A DNA stretch of 5,633 bases from an uncultured Hymenobacter sp. GTDB taxonomy: Bacteria > Bacteroidota > Bacteroidia > Cytophagales > Hymenobacteraceae. A program made the translations under genes and the position numbers. This document shows positions 1 to 5,128 of the stretch, one piece after another. The stretch covers positions 1 to 5,633 of the forward strand of contig CALMOO010000465.1 in assembly GCA_937871705.1 (NCBI GenBank). The letters run 5' to 3'. How positions within the stretch are numbered: the stretch's first letter is position 1; every line of letters begins with the position of its first letter. The notes below the pieces were generated by a model. The model saw nothing but the letters and a program-made list of their open reading frames with translations. It was not told the origin of the DNA and made no database searches.

Positions 1-2
1 CC

Positions 3-146
3 GTAAAGGAAGTGCACAACGTAACTATGTACCTGATTCTGGCTTTTGGGACGGTGCATATTGTGGGGGTGCTATGGGCTGAGCTTACCGGCGACCAAGG
101 ATTAGTGTCGCGCATGATTAGCGGGGCGCGGCAGAAAAGTTCCTAA
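3..146 (+). CDS. Cytochrome b561 / b-type cytochrome family membrane protein, C-terminal fragment
   Basis: This open frame enters from the left edge and gives 47 residues before TAA at 144-146, so only the C-terminus is visible. The fragment has a His-Asn pair at residues 5-6, then a hydrophobic segment (about residues 8-25) containing His19 in the context TVHIVGV. It ends with a polar tail that reads GLVSRMISG followed by a basic end. This layout resembles the last transmembrane helix and tail of bacterial cytochrome b561 / Ni-Fe hydrogenase b-type cytochrome proteins. In that family, membrane histidines bind heme and the protein passes electrons in the inner membrane. The likely heme ligand here would be His19. 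The next gene starts 86 bp downstream on the same strand. The family call rests on a short piece, so it is tentative; the reading frame itself is well supported. Confidence 0.65.
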   Translation, partial: VKEVHNVTMYLILAFGTVHIVGVLWAELTGDQGLVSRMISGARQKSS

Positions 147-157
147 AAACGTTTTTA
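144..157. repeat. Perfect 14-bp AT-rich palindrome overlapping the cytochrome stop codon
   Basis: The sequence TAAAAACGTTTTTA is its own reverse complement and begins at the TAA stop of the cytochrome fragment. It is followed by an AT-rich run to about position 180. It has almost no GC pairs and no loop, so it is a poor intrinsic terminator. A protein-binding palindrome or chance in an AT-rich spacer is equally possible. Confidence 0.35.
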
Positions 158-232
158 TTTATTCTTATAAGGGTATAAATCCGCGGGTATGGTTAGGGCG
201 TAAGTACACTTTCTTCCACCTAAAGCCAGCTG

Positions 233-775
233 ATGAAAGGTTTCGAGCAACAGTTTGAAAAAGAACTTGTTAGTCGCTTGTATGCTCGTGATGAGAAGGC
301 GATGGCTCTCTTTTATAAGAATTATAGTAAATCACTTTATTGTACTATTTGGCGAATCGTTCGCCACGATGAGCTGGCCGAAGATGTGCTGCAGGAATGC
401 ATGTTGAAGTTTTGGCTCGCCTTTCCTTCCTACGATGCCCGCAAGGGCCGGCTTTTTACCTGGGCGCTCAATATTGGCCGCAACTTGGCCATCGACAGCA
501 TTCGCGAGCAGCGCTACCGCGATGCCCAGCGCACTGACTCGCTGACGGCAGTCGTTGGGGCCAACCAAGTAGCCCCCCCCACGTTTCGGCCCGAGCATAT
601 TGGTGTGCGCGACTGGCTGCAGCTAGTTGGCCCCAACGACCGGCAGTTGCTGGAGCTGCTTTATCTTAAAGGCTATACCCAAACTGAGGCGGCCCAAGAG
701 CTGCACCTGCCTTTGGGCACCGTTAAGTCGCGGGCAAGCCGTATTATTCGGTACCTATCGCGAGCTGTCAGCTAA
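233..775 (+). CDS. ECF-type (sigma-70 family) RNA polymerase sigma factor
   Basis: This 180-residue protein has the two-domain layout and length of an extracytoplasmic-function sigma factor, which directs RNA polymerase to alternative promoters. Region 2 covers about residues 22-92. It includes the core-binding stretch ELAEDVLQE (47-55) and the -10-recognition and melting segment from Arg73 to Arg91 (FTWALNIGRNLAIDSIR). A linker of about 30 residues follows. Region 4 (about 124-176) has a helix-turn-helix, GYTQTEAAQEL then LPLGTVKSR, which would read the -35 element. The ATG at 233 is preferred because region 2 follows directly; no clear Shine-Dalgarno sequence precedes it, which is usual in Bacteroidota. 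The region-4 'LPLGTVKSR' style is common in sigma factors controlled by membrane anti-sigma proteins. No anti-sigma frame follows, so the control partner is unknown. The first ~120 bases are AT-richer than the rest of the gene. An 8-C run at 573-580 lies in the linker. Confidence 0.93.
   Translation: MKGFEQQFEKELVSRLYARDEKAMALFYKNYSKSLYCTIWRIVRHDELAEDVLQECMLKFWLAFPSYDARKGRLFTWALNIGRNLAIDSIREQRYRDAQRTDSLTAVVGANQVAPPTFRPEHIGVRDWLQLVGPNDRQLLELLYLKGYTQTEAAQELHLPLGTVKSRASRIIRYLSRAVS
573..580 (+). repeat. C8 homopolymer in the sigma factor linker
   Basis: Eight consecutive C bases encode part of the Ala-Pro-Pro stretch between regions 2 and 4 of the sigma factor. Gain or loss of one base would remove region 4. 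The frame is intact as given. Confidence 0.9.
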
Positions 776-1359
776 GCAGCCAGCGGTAGCCGAGAGCTTC
801 ATCCTGAACCATAAACTAGCCCTTTGGTCAGCAACTTGCTGACTAGCCCGGTAATAGACAGCTTTGGAATGCGCCAGGTTGTGGGCGACTGCGTGCAAGC
901 AGCAATACGGTAAGCTGCCTTGAGTAAGGGGGTGGGGATGCTACCTGGCGCTCGCCAGCTGACCACTTTGTGGCGCTTACCTATGGGCTACGGAGCAGAT
1001 AGATCTAGATTTTGGAGGATAATTACCAGGTACAAAAAGGTAGGCAAAGTCTTAAATCAAGGACTTTCTAACAAGCTTGCCAGACATGAAGAATTGATTA
1101 AAAGCAAGGACAAACCCCGTTGTGGCCTGCTAATGCCAGGTGGAAATTGTGCTGCCTCGGGCTACCTGTTCAATGGACACTTCATTTTTGGGGGCAAGTA
1201 CGTGTCGTAAAATCGCGCGCATTGTCCTTTTTGGAGGTATTCGGTTGGTTGTCCTTTGTGCCCAAGCTGGCTGAGTTAATCAACGCCCAACAGTCGGGCT
1301 CTTTTCGGCTCAGCACGCTCTATCTATTCCCATTTTCTTTTTCCAACCAATCTAACTCT
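776..1359. other. 584-bp intergenic stretch without a supportable gene
   Basis: Between the sigma factor stop and the M57 start I see no convincing coding sequence. The longest open frame (TTG at 920 to 1210, 96 codons) has mixed, unstructured composition with no recognisable motif and none of the GC-rich third positions of the neighbours. The in-frame extension upstream of the M57 ATG (from 1120) looks equally non-coding. Small inverted repeats occur at 827-843, 945-958 and 1046-1067. Roughly 1005-1110 is AT-richer than its surroundings. No tRNA-like T-loop, CRISPR repeat or full transposase frame was seen. The last ~160 bases should hold the promoter and leader of the M57 gene, but no clear Bacteroidota -7 element (TAnnTTTG) stands out. 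Confidence 0.7.
827..843. repeat. Inverted repeat with flanking 8-bp direct repeat, downstream of sigma factor
   Basis: GTCAGCAA and TTGCTGAC are perfect complements separated by one base, so a folded hairpin would have about six pairs. They lie 51 bp after the sigma factor stop. The 8-mer ACTAGCCC occurs on both sides, at 815-822 and 842-849. No T-run follows the hairpin, so a classic intrinsic terminator is not supported. It could be an RNA hairpin at the end of the sigma transcript or a binding site. Confidence 0.35.
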
Positions 1360-2166
1360 ATGCGTAAGTTTTCCCATTTGCTCGCCCTCGGGACTAGCGC
1401 GGCCCTTGCCCTCACGGGCTGCCAGAAGTCGCAGGAAGCAGCCGTGCAGCCTACCCCTGTTTCGCAAGATGTAGCAGCTCAGGTAAAAGCCTTGGGTTTT
1501 GGTACCCAAGACATGCGGGCCGTGGCCGGTGGCTACGTGGTGGAAGGCGACATCTTGCTGACGCCCGAACTGCTAGCCAGCAAAACTGACTACTCGCTGC
1601 TGCGCGTAGGCTCCGACGAGCAATACCGCACCACCAACCTCGTGACGCGGCTGCCGCGCACGCTCACCGTTAGCGTATCGAGCCAGTTTCCGGCCGCGTA
1701 CGTGACGGCCGCCGACGAGGCCATTCGCCGCTACAACGCCGCTAATCTGCAGCTGCACTTCACCCGCATTACGTCAGGTACCGCCGACTTACCCATCCAG
1801 TACGCGGCTGACCTTGGCCCCGGCGTACTGGGCCAGTCGGGCGGCTTTCCGCAGAACGGCAACCCGGCGCCCGGCTTTAAGCTCGTGCCGAGTGTGATTG
1901 GCAACCAGACTACCAACGCGATAGCCACCATCATGGCCCACGAGATGGGGCACTGCATCGGCTTCCGCCACACCGACTACATGAACCGCGCGTATAGCTG
2001 CGGCGGCCAAGCTTCGAACGAAGGCGCCAGCAATGTGGGGGCCATCCGCATTCCGGGTACGCCTTCGGCCGCCGACCCCAACTCCTGGATGCTAGCCTGC
2101 GTGGGCACTAACGTGAACCGGCCGTTTAACAGCAATGACGTTATTGCGCTCAACTATTTGTATTAA
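1360..2166 (+). CDS. M57-type (dual-action HEIGH) zinc metallopeptidase lipoprotein
   Basis: This predicted 268-residue secreted zinc endopeptidase hydrolyses peptide bonds outside the cytoplasm; its substrate is unknown. Residues 1-21 are a lipoprotein signal: basic MRK, a hydrophobic core, and lipobox LTGC with Cys21 as the lipidated residue. A short Gln/Pro-rich linker follows. The catalytic motif is HEMGHCIGFRHTD at 194-206. It fits the metzincin-like HExxHxxGxxHxD pattern, with His194, His198 and His204 as predicted zinc ligands and Glu195 as the catalytic base. Met244 in NSWMLAC is a plausible Met-turn. Cys199, Cys214 and Cys247 could form a disulfide or pack near the site. The ATG at 1360 is chosen because the signal peptide begins there; the frame stays open upstream to 1120 but that part looks non-coding. 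No Shine-Dalgarno is visible. The gene converges on the S8 protease, sharing the terminator at 2196-2228. The M57 family name is from memory of its HExxH context. Confidence 0.88.
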   Translation: MRKFSHLLALGTSAALALTGCQKSQEAAVQPTPVSQDVAAQVKALGFGTQDMRAVAGGYVVEGDILLTPELLASKTDYSLLRVGSDEQYRTTNLVTRLPRTLTVSVSSQFPAAYVTAADEAIRRYNAANLQLHFTRITSGTADLPIQYAADLGPGVLGQSGGFPQNGNPAPGFKLVPSVIGNQTTNAIATIMAHEMGHCIGFRHTDYMNRAYSCGGQASNEGASNVGAIRIPGTPSAADPNSWMLACVGTNVNRPFNSNDVIALNYLY

Positions 2167-2195
2167 AACAATTTAGCGCTTAATAGTTTACACAA

Positions 2196-2228
2196 AAAGC
2201 CCCTGGTCTCGTGCAGACCAGGGGCTTT
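2196..2228. terminator. Bidirectional intrinsic terminator between convergent protease genes
   Basis: A perfect 14-bp stem (left arm 2196-2209, right arm 2215-2228) closes a 5-base CGTGC loop. The core CCCCTGG/CCAGGGG is GC-rich. An A-run (2194-2198) lies on the left and a T-rich end (TTTCTT, 2226-2231) on the right, so the structure can stop transcription from either strand. It starts 29 bp after the M57 stop and ends 18 bp before the last codon of the minus-strand S8 gene. Confidence 0.93.
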
Positions 2229-2246
2229 CTTGTGGCGCCCGCGCAG

Positions 2247-4454
2247 CTACTCGGCCAGCACTACGCGGCGCGTGAGGGTAGGCCCGCCCCCAGTGACAGG
2301 GGTAGCGCGCAGTAGGTACACGCCCGGCCGCAGGCCAGCAGTCGGCACTACGTTGAGGGCACCGTCGGCGGCGCCGTCGCGCAGCAGGCGGCCCAGCGTA
2401 TCGTAGAGGCGCAGGCGCAAGGGCACGCCCGGCTCGCCGGCTACTTGCAGGTCCTGGCCCGCCACCACGGGGATGGGAAATACCAGCAGCTCGTTGTGGC
2501 GCACCAGCTGCACGGTTTCCGTTTCGCTGTAGAAAGTACGCCCGGCGGCATCTTGGCTCTGAATGCGGTACTGATTGAGGCCGGGCGCGGCCGTGAGGTC
2601 AGTGAAGACGGTGCGCAGCTGCACCACGGGGTTGAGCGTTTGGATGGTCTGGAAGCCAGCCGGCCCCAGGCGCTGAAGCTGCACGGCCTGCAAGTGGTAG
2701 CGGCTGCCCAGTGCCAGCACCAGCCGCGCGGTATCGGCGATGGGCTGCTCGGGCAGGAAGGACTGCACGTAGCACCCTACCCCCCCTTCGGCCACGTTAT
2801 TCGTAGCGCCGCGCTCGCCCAGGCGCCCGCCCAGCATGGGGGCCACGGCGAAGTAGGGCCCCGCCGCCAGGGGCGGCGCTAGCACCAGCAGCGTATCGGC
2901 CACGAGGCGAAAGGGCTCGGGGGCGGTGGCGCCCAGCCGATACACTTGGTACTGCGTGGCGCCGGGCGTGGCGGGCCAGGTAATTAGCGCCTCAGCGTCG
3001 CAGTTGTAGCCCACGTGCAGGGGTAGCGGGCGCGCCAGCACCAGCGTGTCGGAAACGTACGTCTGGCCGTCGGCCACCACGCAGCGCAGCTGGGCCAGGG
3101 TGGTAGTGTCGGGCGCTACCCAGGTGAGCGTATGCTGAGTCAGGTCGACAGTTGGGGCCAGCGGCTGCCATCCGCTGCTGCCGAGCGGCCGGTACTCGAA
3201 GCGGGCCGGTTGCGCCGGGCCGGCCCAGCTCCAGCGCAGGGGGGTAGGCTGGCCAGGGCGCACGTTGCGGCTGGCATCGGGCGTCAGCCACTCAAAAGTC
3301 GGCGAAGCCACTTCATAAGCTACGCTAAAGCGTTGGGGGCCGCTCGGCACGTGGTAGCCGCGCACGCGCAATTGGTACACGCCGGGGGCCGGCTGAGCCA
3401 GGGTAATCTGCTCGGCGTTGTTGAGGTGGTCGGGGCGGCGGCGGGCGGGCAGGGCCAGCGAGTCGGGATGGGGGTAGGCGCTGAGTGCCCAAGGCAGCCA
3501 GGCAGGAGCACCGCCGGGCCCGAGCAGCGTTAGGTCGAGGTCATTGACGAGGGCCTGGGCCGCGTTGGCCGCCGCGGCGGGGTCGGTCCAGGTGAGGGTA
3601 ATTTTCAGTTGGGGCGTATTGGCGGGCACCGTCAGGGTAAATACCTGGTCCTGGTCCTGGCTTACTTCGCCCTGCTGGTAGTGGCCATTGAGCACCATAC
3701 GCACGGCACCCAGCGCATTCAGCTGGCCGAAGCCGGCCACAAAATCCACGTTGGGCGAACCCACGTCGTCGGCGCTGTTGAGCAGGGCGGCGCGCACCAG
3801 CGCGGCTGGGGGCAGCTGCCCGGCGTGGCGGTCGCGGTAGGCCTGCTGCACCAGCAAAGCTGCCCCCGACACCAAGGCCGACGCATCGGACGAGCCGGCA
3901 TCGCCGTAGGCCACCAGCTCGGGCTTCACGCGGCCGTCGTAGGCGGGCCCGCGCGAGCTGAGCGCGGCAACCTGCCCCAAGGCATCGGTGGCGCCTACGC
4001 TCACCGAGTTTTTCGACATCTTAAACTGCCCCGTGAGGTTGGCTACCCCCGCCATGCCCTGGTACGGGCCGCTGGGGCTGGCCGCCGTGCCCGAGTTGCC
4101 CGACGAAAACACGTGCAGCAGCGTAGGCAACTGCTGGGTCTGCTGGTCGTAGCCCTGGGCTTCGAGGCCGTAGTAATTTTCGACGCCCGTGCCATACGAG
4201 TGGTTCTGGACGCTCACGCCGCGCTGGGTTAGCTCGGTGTTGGCATCGGGCAGCAGGTTGGCGTAGGACGAGGACGCGATAAGCGCCTGCCGTGCTGCGC
4301 CCTGCCCGCCCGGCCCCGAGTTGCCGCCGCCCGCAATGAGTGTGGCCATGATACTGGCGTGGGCCGACTCGATGACCGTGCCGGCCGGTGTGTTCAGCAG
4401 GCGCCCCCGAAAGTCAAGGTCGGTCGGGTCAAGCGGGTTTTCCTTTATCGACAC
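2247..4454 (-). CDS. C-terminal piece of the S8 protease: catalytic, accessory and sorting domains
   Basis: This 735-residue frame could begin at GTG 4454, three codons after the amber codon. It keeps Glu, His, Asn and Ser of the active site and the T9SS sorting domain, but has no signal peptide, so it should not reach the periplasm or the T9SS. The next in-frame ATG (4349) lies beyond the catalytic His and would give a dead enzyme. I see no Shine-Dalgarno or promoter that argues for independent expression. It is best read as the downstream part of the interrupted gene, not as a separate gene. Confidence 0.55.
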   Translation of the reverse strand: MSIKENPLDPTDLDFRGRLLNTPAGTVIESAHASIMATLIAGGGNSGPGGQGAARQALIASSSYANLLPDANTELTQRGVSVQNHSYGTGVENYYGLEAQGYDQQTQQLPTLLHVFSSGNSGTAASPSGPYQGMAGVANLTGQFKMSKNSVSVGATDALGQVAALSSRGPAYDGRVKPELVAYGDAGSSDASALVSGAALLVQQAYRDRHAGQLPPAALVRAALLNSADDVGSPNVDFVAGFGQLNALGAVRMVLNGHYQQGEVSQDQDQVFTLTVPANTPQLKITLTWTDPAAAANAAQALVNDLDLTLLGPGGAPAWLPWALSAYPHPDSLALPARRRPDHLNNAEQITLAQPAPGVYQLRVRGYHVPSGPQRFSVAYEVASPTFEWLTPDASRNVRPGQPTPLRWSWAGPAQPARFEYRPLGSSGWQPLAPTVDLTQHTLTWVAPDTTTLAQLRCVVADGQTYVSDTLVLARPLPLHVGYNCDAEALITWPATPGATQYQVYRLGATAPEPFRLVADTLLVLAPPLAAGPYFAVAPMLGGRLGERGATNNVAEGGVGCYVQSFLPEQPIADTARLVLALGSRYHLQAVQLQRLGPAGFQTIQTLNPVVQLRTVFTDLTAAPGLNQYRIQSQDAAGRTFYSETETVQLVRHNELLVFPIPVVAGQDLQVAGEPGVPLRLRLYDTLGRLLRDGAADGALNVVPTAGLRPGVYLLRATPVTGGGPTLTRRVVLAE

Positions 4455-4463
4455 CGTGAGGCC

Positions 4464-4466
4464 CTA
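4464..4466 (-). other. In-frame TAG (amber) stop inside the S8 protease gene
   Basis: On the minus strand the codons read CTC ACC GGC TAG GGC CTC ACG GTG (Leu-Thr-Gly-stop-Gly-Leu-Thr-Val). Frame and homology style are unchanged on both sides, so this is a substitution and not an indel. One base change from CAG (Gln), GAG (Glu) or AAG (Lys) would give TAG. Confidence 0.95.
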
Positions 4467-4904
4467 GCCGGTGAGGGCAGGGTAGTGCCGCTGCACGGCC
4501 AGCAGGCTGTTCACTGTGAGGTCGGCCTGGTTGAGCAGGCGCTCGTCGTGGGCGCGGCGGTCGGGCACATCCACAAACTCGACGAGCGGCGACGCAGCCA
4601 GCACCTTCAACTCGCTAGCTTTTACATTAGTAATGAGCAGCACAACCCCAACCTCGGCCGTGGTGACGGCCGGCAAGCGCAGCTGCGGTAGCTCGCGGCC
4701 GGCCCACTGCCGAAAAGCCTGAGCGTCGCGCACCCGCACGCGCACAGCTTGCGCCGGCGCGGCCCGCTGGGCGCTGGCTTCGATGCCGGGCGCCAGCTTG
4801 GCGGCTACTTGGGCACGCAGCGGCAGGGCGGTCAGCAGCCCGCCGCCCGCCAGGGCCATCGCCCACTGGCCGGGTAGGTAAAGAGCGTATTTTCTCCGTA
4901 TCAA
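4464..4904 (-). CDS. N-terminal piece of the S8 protease: signal peptide plus propeptide
   Basis: If the amber codon is real and respected, this 146-residue product is what is made from the gene's own start. It holds the signal peptide and the I9-like propeptide (alternating VRVRVRD strand, helix, then ASELKVLAASPLVEFVDV), and stops one residue after ALTG. Propeptides of subtilases fold and inhibit the catalytic domain. This piece alone has no catalytic residues. A TTG start is needed because no ATG precedes the signal peptide; the first in-frame ATG (residue 16) lies inside the hydrophobic core. Confidence 0.6.
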   Translation of the reverse strand: MIRRKYALYLPGQWAMALAGGGLLTALPLRAQVAAKLAPGIEASAQRAAPAQAVRVRVRDAQAFRQWAGRELPQLRLPAVTTAEVGVVLLITNVKASELKVLAASPLVEFVDVPDRRAHDERLLNQADLTVNSLLAVQRHYPALTG

Positions 4905-4922
4905 ATCAAGCAGCTAAAGGAA

Positions 4923-4949
4923 TGGCTGAGCCCAGGCTCAGTCCAGCCA
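4923..4949. repeat. Hairpin-forming inverted repeat in the S8 leader region
   Basis: CTGAGCC (4926-4932) and GGCTCAG (4935-4941) are perfect complements separated by two bases, enough for about six stacked pairs. An overlapping alternative stem pairs TGGCT (4923-4927) with AGCCA (4945-4949). It lies 18 to 45 bases upstream of the S8 start on the minus strand and about 180 bases upstream of the M50 start. It could be a 5' leader hairpin or an operator. There is no T-run to make it a terminator. Confidence 0.4.
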
Positions 4950-4950
4950 A

Positions 4951-4957
4951 CAAAGTA
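4951..4957 (-). promoter_or_regulatory. Possible -7 element for the S8 gene
   Basis: Read on the minus strand this is TACTTTG, one base short of the Bacteroidota -7 consensus TAnnTTTG and about 47 bases upstream of the S8 start. No good -33 TTTG lies at the right distance, so the call is weak. Confidence 0.2.
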
Positions 4958-5069
4958 AGCAGCAGTTGCAGAAAGCCTAGCTGCCCGAGCGTCGGGCCGG
5001 CCCCCTCCCCCCTTCGAGGTGGCAAGGTGCAATGCGCTGCCTGCTACTTGGGTACATTCGGCAGGTTAG

Positions 5070-5096
5070 TTGGGCGCCAGCCTTGGTGTATATTGG
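5070..5096 (+). promoter_or_regulatory. Possible Bacteroidota-type promoter for the M50-like gene
   Basis: TATATTGG at 5089-5096 differs from TAnnTTTG at one position. A TTG at 5070-5072 lies 16 bases upstream, slightly closer than the usual -33/-7 spacing. It is 32 bases before the ATG, which would give a short leader. The support is motif similarity only. Confidence 0.25.
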
Positions 5097-5128
5097 CCCC
5101 CACTCTTTTCCAACTTCAGGCTACTGCT

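Larger units (their letters stand above)
2247..4904 (-). pseudogene. Subtilisin-like (S8) serine peptidase with T9SS sorting domain, interrupted by an in-frame amber codon
   Basis: One frame of 886 codons encodes a predicted T9SS-exported subtilase, with a single TAG at codon 147 (4464-4466). Numbering counts that codon. Residues 1-31 are a signal peptide (RRK, hydrophobic core, cleavage near ALPLRA|Q). About 53-115 is an I9-like propeptide. The catalytic domain runs about 148-405: Glu155 at the usual Asp position (SIKENPLD), His182 (SAHASIMATLIAG), oxyanion Asn270 (SSGNSG), Ser339 (GSSDASALVSG), and SSRGPAYDGRVKPEL. A jelly-roll, P-domain-like module covers about 412-534. Ig/FN3-like modules follow to about 801. 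The type A sorting domain (about 806-885) has a VFPIP start, a YDTLGRLL strand and a GLRPGVYLL turn near the end. The start is probably TTG at 4904; CTG at 4913 is the other choice, with a stop at 4916. Both sides of the TAG are intact, so the mutation is recent, an assembly error, or read through. Confidence 0.9.

Noticed and set aside
920..1210. 96-codon plus-strand frame between the sigma and M57 genes
   Set aside because: It needs a TTG start, has no recognisable motif, and its codon use differs from the real genes. The segment FWRIITRYKKVGK faintly recalls the end of some transposases, but it is too short to claim a relic.
1120..1359. 80-codon N-terminal extension of the M57 protein
   Set aside because: The ATG at 1360 starts a textbook lipoprotein signal peptide; the extension would bury it and looks like non-coding DNA.
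776..1359. tRNA, CRISPR array or complete insertion sequence in the gene-poor stretch
   Set aside because: No T-loop signature, no regularly spaced repeats, and no terminal inverted repeats with a transposase frame were seen.
2445..2882. 145-codon plus-strand frame inside the S8 gene
   Set aside because: It is antisense to the T9SS sorting and FN3-like domains, with no domain of its own.
3609..4232. 207-codon plus-strand frame inside the S8 gene
   Set aside because: It is antisense to the conserved catalytic domain, and its Ala/Gly/His/Arg-rich composition is typical of a shadow frame in GC-rich DNA.
4464..4466. Frameshift as the cause of the S8 interruption
   Set aside because: Both sides of the stop are in the same frame with no missing residues, so it is a nonsense substitution, not an indel.
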